Of a stretch of 64,000 nt of DNA, positions 1-8,135 are shown one piece after another. Each line of letters begins with the position of its first letter. The stretch's first letter is position 1. The stretch covers positions 62,001 through 126,000 of the forward strand of contig JAKQNP010000002.1 of the NCBI GenBank assembly GCA_029565675.1, given 5' to 3'. The notes under the pieces were generated by a model, which searched no databases, was not told where the DNA came from, and saw only the letters and a program-made list of their open reading frames with translations. The DNA is from a bacterium (GTDB taxonomy: Bacteria; Zhuqueibacterota; Zhuqueibacteria; Residuimicrobiales; Oceaniaggregativiventaceae). The position numbers and the translations under genes are program-made.

Positions 1-1041
1 GAATGGCAGTACTATCTGCAAACCAGCGATCTCGACCGGTTGCGGCAAATATTGCCGGTGCTGGACCGCTTTTATGGTGCTGTCAAGAGACTGCACGGCA
101 CGCAAGCGGGACCCTATACCAGCGGCTATGCAGGCAACGGCATGAGCAATCGACCGCTCGGCACGCGGCTGATCGATCTGACCGCACAGCAAGCTCTGAA
201 CGCCTACCTGCTGAACAAGATGGCCGTGCAATGCGGCGAGCCGAAATTGGCACAAAAATATGAACGCGAACACGTTTTTCTGTCCCGGGCCATCAACTCG
301 ATGATGTGGAACGACGATGATCGATTCTATGGCGATCTGATCCGCGATATTTTGCCGATCAACCACTGGAGCATCGCCGGCTATTGGCCGCTCTTGGCCC
401 GGGTTGCCGAAAAAAAACATGTCGCCGGCTTGCTCGCCGCTCTACAGGATCCGACCAATTTCAACACGCCGCACCGCATCCCAACCCTGGGCAAACATTC
501 CATCGACTATTCCCCGCACGGCGATTTCTGGCGCGGCTCGGTTTATCCGCCGATGAATTATATGGTCATCAAAGGATTGGATGCCAATGGCCTCACGCAA
601 CAAGCCACAGAGATTGCTGAAAACCATTTGTTGGCGATCTATCTCACCACTATCTCATATGGAATGCTGTATGAGAGCTACCATCAGGCCACCCTCTACT
701 ATCCCAGCAATCGCAGCCGGGTCGATTTCGTCGGATGGACGGGCCTGAGCACCATCGCCTTGCTGATCGAAAATGTGATCGGCGTCCAGGTCAACGCTCC
801 AGAGCAGTTGATTCGCTGGGTTCTGCACCGCAATGACCAACACGGGATCAAGAATCTCCGCTGGGGACCGGATTGCGCTTTTCGCGCCGATCTGTTGGCA
901 CAAGCGCGGCAAGCGGGTGATCCTTCCTATCGAATCTTCGCAAAAGGAAATACCGACTTTACTCTGGAATTGATTTGCGACAATCAAAGCAAGCGCTATA
1001 AAATATCTGCAGAAAAAGAGCGGGAAATCCATTTTCCCTAG
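1..1041 (+). CDS. GH63/MGH1-like glycoside hydrolase, 3' part
   Basis: The reading frame is open from base 1, so the gene starts upstream of the window; a TTG at 40 is internal. About 346 residues remain. The sequence looks like the C-terminal half of an (alpha/alpha)6-barrel glycosidase of the GH63 / mannosylglycerate-hydrolase-like / trehalase-like group. It has the helix-rich repeats and a GDFWRGSVYPPMNYM block matching the family's YWRGxxWxxxNY signature. A later YESYHQ...DFVGW segment corresponds to the region around the catalytic base. The substrate cannot be told; alpha-glucosides or mannosylglycerate-type solutes are typical. No downstream gene is close enough to share its transcript: the next start is 436 bp away behind its own promoter. 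Family assignment is fairly sure, specificity is not. Confidence 0.7.
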   Translation, partial: EWQYYLQTSDLDRLRQILPVLDRFYGAVKRLHGTQAGPYTSGYAGNGMSNRPLGTRLIDLTAQQALNAYLLNKMAVQCGEPKLAQKYEREHVFLSRAINSMMWNDDDRFYGDLIRDILPINHWSIAGYWPLLARVAEKKHVAGLLAALQDPTNFNTPHRIPTLGKHSIDYSPHGDFWRGSVYPPMNYMVIKGLDANGLTQQATEIAENHLLAIYLTTISYGMLYESYHQATLYYPSNRSRVDFVGWTGLSTIALLIENVIGVQVNAPEQLIRWVLHRNDQHGIKNLRWGPDCAFRADLLAQARQAGDPSYRIFAKGNTDFTLELICDNQSKRYKISAEKEREIHFP

Positions 1042-1130
1042 TTGAAGATTATGGCCGAATCTGGAGAAAGATAAAAAGCCATAAACCACTATAAATAAAC
1101 TAAATAAGAAGGATGTTGCTAAAATAAATC

Positions 1131-1159
1131 TTGACTTTTTGCAGCAAATAGGCTAAGCT
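1131..1159 (+). promoter_or_regulatory. Sigma70-type promoter ahead of module A
   Basis: TTGACT at 1131-1136, a 17-bp spacer and TAAGCT at 1154-1159. It would give a leader of about 310 nt before the PorV-like gene at 1478. That leader carries the palindrome at 1316-1340. Other than these two sites I see nothing in the 436-bp gap 1042-1477. Confidence 0.5.
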
Positions 1160-1315
1160 TAATAAGGATGCACCCTGTTGCTGGATTTCATTTAATAAAT
1201 CAAATCAAAAAAGGCTCTGTTTGCACAAAAACATGGATTATCGATTCAACAGGCAAGCAATGCTGTTCGGGGAGTATCGGGTTGCTGTGCTTTTTAAGCG
1301 GAACTATTCATCCCT

Positions 1316-1340
1316 GGATTCGGTCTGAAGCACCGAATCC
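1316..1340 (+). repeat. Intergenic palindrome, copy 1
   Basis: GGATTCGGT (1316-1324) and ACCGAATCC (1332-1340) form a perfect 9-bp stem with a 7-nt loop. It belongs to the GGATTCGGTGC/GCACCGAATCC family seen at 2502, 2611, 11193, 22250, 40060 and 50030. It lies in the predicted leader of the PorV-like gene. Confidence 0.7.
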
Positions 1341-1477
1341 CCAATAAACACAGCAAGGTATTTGCACCAGGCGAATGGAAACGGTTCTTGCTGCAAATGC
1401 AATAAAGACAACATAATAGATATCGATGGATTCTGTTGGCACAGAACCCGGATCATCAAAGAAAGAATGGTAGGCCG

Positions 1478-2476
1478 ATGAAAAAGCTGATACTATTTGT
1501 TGCGATAATCCTGTCGATTTCATGTGGTTTGTCTTTGGCACAGGACAAGTGGGCTCAGACCGGCTTTCAGTTCCTGAGCGTCAAAACTAACGCCAGGGCA
1601 ACGGCAATGGCAGAGGCTTTTTCTACCATTGAATCGACCAGTGAGGCTTTATTTTACAATCCAGCAGGTCTGGCCCGCATGAATACGACGTATGATGTTT
1701 CCATCAGCCAAATGCAGTGGATTGCTGATATCGATTACTTTTCCATAACCGCAGCTTTTAGATCCTGGAAGAGCCAGAATGGTGTAATCGGTTTTTCTCT
1801 GCAGGCTGTTGACTATGGTGATTTTTATTTTACTCAGGTTGCAAACAATGAGCAAGGTTTTGAAGATATTGAAGGCTGGAAAGGCCCCAGTGCCCTGATG
1901 TTCGGCTTGGCTTATGCCCGGGAATTATCGGACAAGTTTGCTGTCGGTGGACAGGTGAAATGTGCGAATCAGAATCTGGGCAACAGCATTGTCCCGGTTT
2001 ACAGCAAAAACGATACTGTGGTGGTGGAAAAATATTACGGTCTTAATGTACTGGCATTCGATTTTGGCACACTGTATAGAACCGGCTACAAGAGTTTAAA
2101 ATTTGGTATGTCGGTAAGAAATTTTTCTCAAGAGGTTCGATACGAAAAAGAGGATTTTCAACTGCCGTTGACCTTTCATATCGGCCTTTCCATGGATGTT
2201 CTGGACTTTTTGCCCGGCGTGCAAGGGCGGCATGCTTTATTGCTTTCCTTTGATGCTGCCCATCCCCGCTCACATCCGGAGTATGTCTCTTTTGGTGCTG
2301 AATACTGCTTGATGGATAGGCTTGCCTTGCGAACCGGTTACATGAGCAATCACTATGAAACTGATTTTTCCTTTGGAATTGGAGTTAAAAAACATGGTTT
2401 GCAGGTGGACTATTCCTATGTTCCGTTTCATGTTTTTGAAAACATCAATCGCTTCACTGCCAGATTTTCGTTTTAA
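1478..2476 (+). CDS. PorV/PorQ-family outer-membrane protein (module A)
   Basis: A 332-residue protein. The ATG at 1478 is chosen because it directly precedes a signal peptide (MKKLILFVAIILS...LSLAQ, residues 1-21); an in-frame start 42 bp upstream would add a hydrophilic tail before it. It has the family's N-terminal hallmark NARATAMAEAF followed by LFYNPAGLA, then alternating beta strands ending in an aromatic residue (RFTARFSF), as expected for an outer-membrane barrel. PorV-family proteins shuttle T9SS cargo to the PorU sortase or occur as PorQ/FadL-like barrels. This one is first in a three-gene run with a TonB receptor and a secreted protein. It is a paralogue of the genes at 33651 and 27227: all three share the NPAGLA/NPAL block. 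Whether it serves T9SS or solute uptake is open. Confidence 0.75.
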   Translation: MKKLILFVAIILSISCGLSLAQDKWAQTGFQFLSVKTNARATAMAEAFSTIESTSEALFYNPAGLARMNTTYDVSISQMQWIADIDYFSITAAFRSWKSQNGVIGFSLQAVDYGDFYFTQVANNEQGFEDIEGWKGPSALMFGLAYARELSDKFAVGGQVKCANQNLGNSIVPVYSKNDTVVVEKYYGLNVLAFDFGTLYRTGYKSLKFGMSVRNFSQEVRYEKEDFQLPLTFHIGLSMDVLDFLPGVQGRHALLLSFDAAHPRSHPEYVSFGAEYCLMDRLALRTGYMSNHYETDFSFGIGVKKHGLQVDYSYVPFHVFENINRFTARFSF

Positions 2477-2501
2477 TCTTTCTACCCGCTTGTAGGATCC
2501 A

Positions 2502-2521
2502 GATTCGGTGCTAACCGAATC
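2502..2521 (+). repeat. Intergenic palindrome, copy 2
   Basis: GATTCGGT (2502-2509), loop GCTA, ACCGAATC (2514-2521): a perfect 8-bp stem 26 bp after the PorV-like stop codon. It is the first of several hairpins in the 175-bp gap before the TonB receptor. Confidence 0.7.
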
Positions 2522-2559
2522 AAAAAACCATTCAATCGCTTATTCTTTATGCGGTTGCG

Positions 2560-2580
2560 AAAGGGTGATTTTCACCCTTT
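2560..2580 (+). promoter_or_regulatory. Intercistronic hairpin
   Basis: AAAGGGTGA (2560-2568), loop TTT, TCACCCTTT (2572-2580): a perfect 9-bp stem. It is preceded by a weaker stem (2532-2538 with 2551-2557). There is no run of T after it beyond TTT, so it is more likely an RNA-processing or attenuation element than a full terminator. Confidence 0.5.
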
Positions 2581-2610
2581 GTGTATTGCTCTCAGATAGA
2601 TTTTCTGTGA

Positions 2611-2633
2611 GATCCGGTGCTGTGCATCGAATC
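2611..2633 (+). repeat. Intergenic palindrome, copy 3 (degenerate)
   Basis: GATCCGGTGC (2611-2620), loop TGT, GCATCGAATC (2624-2633). Nine of ten positions can pair in RNA, one of them as G-U, with one C-A mismatch. It ends just before the strong ribosome-binding site TAGGAGGT of the TonB receptor gene. Confidence 0.55.
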
Positions 2634-2651
2634 CAGGTAGGAGGTAGGTTC

Positions 2652-5600
2652 ATGAGAGGAACTTTTGATAAGCTGCTGATATTTGTTCTCGTGTTGCTGC
2701 CTTGTGTTGTTTTTGCCGCCACCACAGGCAAGATTAGCGGCCGGGTGCTGGATGCCGAGACCGGTGAAGCGTTGCCCGGCGTTAATGTGATGATACAAGG
2801 AACACCATGGGGGGCTTCAACCAACTTGGATGGACACTATACAATTCTCAATGTGCCTCCTGGTACCTATACCCTTAAATTTTCCATGATTGGCTATGCA
2901 AATTATATCGTCAAAAATGTCAAGGTCGTCATCGATCTGACCACCACACAAAATGCCCAACTGGTGATCGAGACGATTGCCACACAAGAAGTTGTGGTTG
3001 TGGCGGAAAGACCCGTCGTGACCAAAGACATTTCCAACAGCCAGATGAATATCGAATCAGAAATAATCAAAAGTATGCCGGTACAGACAGTGAACCAGGT
3101 GCTCACTTTGCAGGCCGGAATTGAAAGCGGCAGTGAAGGCATTCTGGTTCGAGGGGGCGGGGCTCATCAGACGGTATTCATGCTCGACGGCCTCTCCCTG
3201 AATGACGAGCGTTCCAATATTCCCTATACCGCGATCAGTCTTGCTTCTGTTGAGGAGATTCAGGTGCAAACCGGCGGGTTCAATGCTGAATATGGGAATG
3301 CGCGTTCCGGTTTGGTCAATGTGGTTACCAGGGAAGGCAGTGCGGAGCGCTATACGGCCTCGATTTCGGTGCAGTACAGTCCGGCCGCAGCGAAACATTT
3401 TGGCAAGTCAGTTTATGATCCGTTTTCCTATTTCAACCGTCCTTATCTGGATCCCGATGTCTGCCTTACCGGAACTAAAAATGGGTTGTGGAATTCTTTT
3501 ATGCAAAAACAATATCCCAATTTTCAGGGATGGAATGCGGTTGCCATTGAAACGTTAAGAGATAAGGATCCGAACAACGATTTATCGCCCGAAGGGGCCA
3601 AACGATTGTATGAATGGCAGCATCGGCGTCAGGGTGACATCAAAGAACCGGATTATTTTGTCGATGCCGGATTCGGCGGGCTTGTACCATTTATCGGCAC
3701 CAGACTGGGTGATTTGCGTTTTTATGCCACCCACTATCGTGAACAGGACCTGTTTATCTTTCCGCTTTCTCGCGATTCCTATGATGAAAACCATACCCAG
3801 CTCAAATTGAGTTCAAATCTTACCCGTTCTGTCAAATTCACTTTAACCAGCCTGTACGGTGAAACCCATTCGGTTTCACCCTATGACTGGAAAACAACGC
3901 CCACAGGTCGGGTGCTCAACAGCACCGAAGAGATCGCTGATCTGGTCAACAGCAGCAGTGGGTCCAGTATTCTCTATATGCCGGGCTATTACAGCCCGAG
4001 CTCAATTTATCGGACCATTTTGGGGATGAGGCTGACCCATATTCTCAGCCCTGCAACCTTTTATGAAATCAATCTGCAGCACAACAGCAATCGCTACAAC
4101 ACTTATCAACTCGCTGACCGGGATACCACGAAAAAGTATGAACCGGTACCGGGATATTTTGTCGATGAGGCACCTTATGGCTATTATGGTTACAGTGTTT
4201 CCGGTATCGAGGGAATGAGCATGGGCGGGTGGATGAATCTCGGCAGAGACAAGAGCGTCAACTCGACAACCTCTTTTCGGGTTGATATAACGAGCCAGGT
4301 CAACACCCGAAATCAGATCAAAGCAGGCATTCATGCCACCTATAATGACTTTGATATCAAGTCGGCAACCGAAAGCCCATCGATGAGCACATGGACCCGG
4401 GATATGAGCTACAATGTGTTTCCCTATCGTGTGGGTGTTTATCTCCAGGACAAGCTTGAATACGAAGGTTTCATAGCTAACCTTGGCGTCCGGATGGATT
4501 ATTCGGATCCGAACAGCGATTGGTTTGAACTATCCGATTACGACAAGAATTTGTCTGCCGGGTATGGTAAAGATTTTGAAAATAAGGTTGAGACTGGCAG
4601 CACTCAAGCACAACTGACTACCAGTCCGCGACTCGGCATTTCCCATCCTATCACGGAGAATAGCAAGCTCTACTTCAATTATGGTCATTTTCGCCAGGAG
4701 CCGTTCTCCTCTTACCGTTTTCGCATCCAGAGAGAGTCAAATGGTCTGGTCACCTATCTCGGCAACCCAAATATGGAGTTGGAAAAAACAGTCGCCTATG
4801 AATTGGGATATGCGCAGAGTCTGTTCAATTCATTCTTGCTCAATATTGCTGCCTATTACAAGGATGTATCCAATCAACCGGGCTGGATTTATTATACCAA
4901 CATCAACGGCTCTGTGCAATATTATCAAGCGGCCAATAACAATTATGCGGACATTCGGGGGTTCGAGCTTAGCTTGACCAAAATGATGGGACAATACCTA
5001 ACCGGTTTTATCAATTATACCTACGATGTCACCACATCCGGATATTTCGGTCTGCAATACTATTATGAAGATCCCAATAAACAACGCGATTATCTGCGCT
5101 TGAATCCCTATCAATCCAGGCCGCATCCGCAACCTTATGCTCGGGCGAATCTCGATCTACATACGCCGGCGAATTTCGGGATTCGGATCGCTGGTTTTCA
5201 CCCATTGTCATTGCTCAACTTGAATATTATTGCGAACTGGCGGGCGGGCAGCTATTCGACTTATAATCCCAACAGTATACCCGGTGTTGTGGATAACGTC
5301 CAATGGAAGGATTACCACAATCTCAATCTTCGTCTGAGCAAAACCCTGCAGTTTTCCCGAACATCGGTGCAATTTTATGTCGATGTAAACAATGCTTTAA
5401 ATACCAAACGTCTCAGTTCTGCCGGATTTTCTGATAACTATGATTATGAAGATTACATGGCATCTCTTAATTTTAGCTGGGAAGAGGGAGTCGAGAAAGG
5501 CGATGATCGGATCGGAGACTATCGACCAGAAGGAGTCGCCTATGATCCTCTTGAACAAAATCCGCATAACGATCCGGAAATTCAGGCTCGCAATGATCGA

Positions 5601-5699
5601 CGCAAGGAAGATAAATCCTATATCGATATGCCAAATATCAACTCCTTTACCTTTTTGAATCCCCGTGACATCTTTTTTGGCGTCAAGATCAATTTTTAA
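2652..5699 (+). CDS. TonB-dependent receptor with N-terminal carboxypeptidase-regulatory-like domain (module A)
   Basis: A 1015-residue outer-membrane receptor. The ATG at 2652 has a strong TAGGAGGT site and begins a signal peptide (residues 1-23); earlier in-frame codons lie in the structured leader. Residues about 25-110 form a carboxypeptidase-regulatory-like beta-sandwich (GKISGRVLDAETGEALPGVN ... MIGYANY). Residues about 140-250 form the plug, with ILVRGGG, VFMLDGLSLND and FNAEYGNARSGLVNVVT. The rest is a 22-strand-type barrel ending in FFGVKINF. The architecture resembles SusC and other large FCB receptors, but no SusD follows. The next gene starts 24 bp later and encodes a secreted protein of unknown family. 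The substrate is unknown. There is no visible frameshift. Confidence 0.85.
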   Translation: MRGTFDKLLIFVLVLLPCVVFAATTGKISGRVLDAETGEALPGVNVMIQGTPWGASTNLDGHYTILNVPPGTYTLKFSMIGYANYIVKNVKVVIDLTTTQNAQLVIETIATQEVVVVAERPVVTKDISNSQMNIESEIIKSMPVQTVNQVLTLQAGIESGSEGILVRGGGAHQTVFMLDGLSLNDERSNIPYTAISLASVEEIQVQTGGFNAEYGNARSGLVNVVTREGSAERYTASISVQYSPAAAKHFGKSVYDPFSYFNRPYLDPDVCLTGTKNGLWNSFMQKQYPNFQGWNAVAIETLRDKDPNNDLSPEGAKRLYEWQHRRQGDIKEPDYFVDAGFGGLVPFIGTRLGDLRFYATHYREQDLFIFPLSRDSYDENHTQLKLSSNLTRSVKFTLTSLYGETHSVSPYDWKTTPTGRVLNSTEEIADLVNSSSGSSILYMPGYYSPSSIYRTILGMRLTHILSPATFYEINLQHNSNRYNTYQLADRDTTKKYEPVPGYFVDEAPYGYYGYSVSGIEGMSMGGWMNLGRDKSVNSTTSFRVDITSQVNTRNQIKAGIHATYNDFDIKSATESPSMSTWTRDMSYNVFPYRVGVYLQDKLEYEGFIANLGVRMDYSDPNSDWFELSDYDKNLSAGYGKDFENKVETGSTQAQLTTSPRLGISHPITENSKLYFNYGHFRQEPFSSYRFRIQRESNGLVTYLGNPNMELEKTVAYELGYAQSLFNSFLLNIAAYYKDVSNQPGWIYYTNINGSVQYYQAANNNYADIRGFELSLTKMMGQYLTGFINYTYDVTTSGYFGLQYYYEDPNKQRDYLRLNPYQSRPHPQPYARANLDLHTPANFGIRIAGFHPLSLLNLNIIANWRAGSYSTYNPNSIPGVVDNVQWKDYHNLNLRLSKTLQFSRTSVQFYVDVNNALNTKRLSSAGFSDNYDYEDYMASLNFSWEEGVEKGDDRIGDYRPEGVAYDPLEQNPHNDPEIQARNDRRKEDKSYIDMPNINSFTFLNPRDIFFGVKINF

Positions 5700-5723
5700 A
5701 TGCCGAATCGGATAGGAGTGGTC

Positions 5724-7865
5724 ATGAACAGACTGTTTCTATACAGCTTGATTTTTTTGCACACGATTGTTTTACTGCCCGGCGGCCGACTCTTTGCTCA
5801 GGTGGAGGGCATCGAAAAAAGATATGTTCGCATCGGTCAATTGCAGAGCCATTTTACCGCCTATGGGTCGGAACGCGCCTGGAATAACGTGTACTATGAA
5901 GGCATGCGATGGCCTGCAGATTATTCTTATACGGACAATGCGGTTATCAAGCGTGCCTGGATAACGTGCAAGGATTTTATCGATGCAAAGAACACGGTGT
6001 GGAATTATTACGGCATTCCATTGATTGCAGATCTGGTGGATGATGGGATTTTCCCAATGGAACTTTACCAAACAGCCAAATTTGAACCGCCGTTGGTTTT
6101 TGTCGATGGCACGGATATTACCGCCCCTTATGCCGAGGATATCGATGCAATCAATCCCGATCAAATTCCCGATCGCATCGTCACGAATATTGTCAATACC
6201 AGCATGGGCCTGACGATGAATCGCACCATCTACGCCTTCAGTCAGCAGTATCATGACAGTTATTTTATAAAAATATTCACTTTTACCAATACCGGCAATA
6301 CCGACTATGATGCCGAGATTGAACGAACCGGCCCCCTGAATGGGGTGCGAATCGGTTGGTCTTTTCGTTATAGCGTTTGCTATGAGGGATCTTTTGAAAT
6401 TGGTGGCCCCCAATCCTATGGCAAATACTCGTGGTGCACCAAACGCGGCGAAAATTATCAGGAGCATTTTGGTGAATCGATTACAGAAGCCAACCCGATC
6501 GTCGATTGGTTGCGCTGTGGATTTCAGTGGGCGGGCCAATCCGATGTGAACTCATTCGATAATATCGGTGGTCCGCAACGCACGGGCCCCGGCCGATTGA
6601 CTGCACCCCAGCATGCCGGCGTGGCAATCATTCATGTAGATAAAAGTGCGACCGATAAAACCGACGATCCCAATCAGCCGGCTGTCTTGGGTTGGCATGC
6701 CGGTGACACCTATCCCAAAATTGGCTCGATCTCTCCATTGCTAATGCCCACCCTCACCTACCTTTACGGTATGATGAGTGGTATTCCCTACGCCGGCCTG
6801 GGTGGAACCGATCGGTTCGATGAAACCTATATGCAAAGCCATTCTTCACCCTATACGGTGCATAATGATGGCGGCGGAACAAATGTCTGGATTTGCTATG
6901 GCCCCTTTGATTTACAGCCCGGTGAAAGTGTGACCATTGTCGAAGCCGAGGGCGTGAACGGATTGGACAGAGCCATGTGTGAGAAGATCGGACAGCGCTG
7001 GAGGAAGGCTTATGCCGATCCCAACGACAAAGGTCCGTTCGAGTTGCCGAATGGCACGACAACCACTGATAAAGATGAATATAAAAACAGCTGGGTCTAT
7101 ACCGGAAAAGACTCTATCATGATGATTTTTGGCAGAGCGAAACGGAATTTTGATGCCGGATACAACATTCCGCAACCACCGTTGCCACCCCCCCTGTTTG
7201 ACATCAAGTCTGGCGGCGATCGCATCAGCCTCTCCTGGTCGCCAAGTCCTTCGACCACAGAGAGCGGTGTCAGCGGTTATAAAATTTATCGCGCGGTCGG
7301 CAGAAAAGACACCACCTATACGGAAATCCATGATGGCCCCGCTTCTGTCACCAATTTTGATGACCTGACCGCGATACGCGGATTCTCCTATTATTACTAT
7401 CTGCTGGCTTATAATGACGGGAGCAACAACACCTCTGGAGCGACGAATCCGACAGGGCCCCTTTATAGCGGGCGATTTTATACACAAACCAGTGAACCCG
7501 CTTTCTTGCGGCGAAAAGCCGGAGACAATCTCGATGCCATTCGCATCGTTCCCAATCCGTTCAATATCAAAGCCAAGGATCTGCAGTATACGGGTGAACC
7601 GGACAAGATCATGTTTCTCAATATACCCGCTTATTGTACCATCAGAATCTATACTGAACGGGGTGACCTGATCAAGACAATCGAGCATACGGATGGAAGC
7701 GGAGATGAAGCGTGGAACTCGGTTACCTCATCACGGCAGGTGATCGTGAGCGGTATCTATATTGTGCATTTCGAAGTAACGGAGGATTATCGAAATCCTG
7801 AAACCGGAGAAATTCTTTATAAAAAAGGCGAAACCACTTTTCGAAAACTGATCGTCATTCGATAA
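5724..7865 (+). CDS. Secreted about 713-aa protein with fibronectin-like region and probable T9SS C-terminal domain (module A)
   Basis: The ATG at 5724 follows ATAGGAGTGGTC and starts a signal peptide (MNRLFLYSLIFLHTIV...LFAQ). The frame also has an ATG at 5700 directly on the upstream stop codon. Residues 25-450 are mixed beta sequence of no family I recognise. Around residue 490 a fibronectin-type-III-like segment begins (RISLSWSPSPST ... GYKIYRAVGRKD). The C terminus reads AIRIVPNPFN ... IRIYTERGDLIKTI ... FRKLIVIR, which resembles a type IX sorting domain lacking the usual NPTT. The same order of regions is found in the protein at 34699, also paired with a TonB receptor and a PorV-like barrel. 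I infer a surface-exposed partner of the receptor; the role is unproven. Confidence 0.65.
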   Translation: MNRLFLYSLIFLHTIVLLPGGRLFAQVEGIEKRYVRIGQLQSHFTAYGSERAWNNVYYEGMRWPADYSYTDNAVIKRAWITCKDFIDAKNTVWNYYGIPLIADLVDDGIFPMELYQTAKFEPPLVFVDGTDITAPYAEDIDAINPDQIPDRIVTNIVNTSMGLTMNRTIYAFSQQYHDSYFIKIFTFTNTGNTDYDAEIERTGPLNGVRIGWSFRYSVCYEGSFEIGGPQSYGKYSWCTKRGENYQEHFGESITEANPIVDWLRCGFQWAGQSDVNSFDNIGGPQRTGPGRLTAPQHAGVAIIHVDKSATDKTDDPNQPAVLGWHAGDTYPKIGSISPLLMPTLTYLYGMMSGIPYAGLGGTDRFDETYMQSHSSPYTVHNDGGGTNVWICYGPFDLQPGESVTIVEAEGVNGLDRAMCEKIGQRWRKAYADPNDKGPFELPNGTTTTDKDEYKNSWVYTGKDSIMMIFGRAKRNFDAGYNIPQPPLPPPLFDIKSGGDRISLSWSPSPSTTESGVSGYKIYRAVGRKDTTYTEIHDGPASVTNFDDLTAIRGFSYYYYLLAYNDGSNNTSGATNPTGPLYSGRFYTQTSEPAFLRRKAGDNLDAIRIVPNPFNIKAKDLQYTGEPDKIMFLNIPAYCTIRIYTERGDLIKTIEHTDGSGDEAWNSVTSSRQVIVSGIYIVHFEVTEDYRNPETGEILYKKGETTFRKLIVIR

Positions 7866-7904
7866 CCAACGATTTGATTGTCCTGAATACGGATGCCCTT
7901 GTTC

Positions 7905-7943
7905 CTGACAAGCTGGATCGGATGGAATGCTTCGGCTTGTCAG
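7905..7943. terminator. Hairpin between convergent genes
   Basis: CTGACAAGC (7905-7913) and GCTTGTCAG (7935-7943) form a perfect 9-bp stem with a 21-nt loop. A second small stem, CTTGCG/CGCAAG, lies at 7953-7976. Neither has a clear T-tract, so terminator function for module A or for lptG is only suggested by position. Nothing else is seen in the 270-bp gap. Confidence 0.3.
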
Positions 7944-8135
7944 CTGCAATGACTCTTGCGCTCTTTGCGCCGCAAGGCCCACCTGAGTAGAGTCTCCTGC
8001 GGTCCGGGTGATCGCGTGGGAGGCTCTTTCTGCTGCAAATCCTCTGCAAACAAACCGCAGTGAGTTGTCCGAATCTTGTCCTTCTGCTGCCCAATGAGAT
8101 TGCGTCAGTAAACCTTGGACTGCCACATGGGGAAA

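Noticed and set aside
2508-2651. Longer N terminus for the module A TonB receptor starting at 2508
   Set aside because: It would translate through the hairpins and put 48 irregular residues before a clear signal peptide. The ATG at 2652 has a near-perfect ribosome-binding site.
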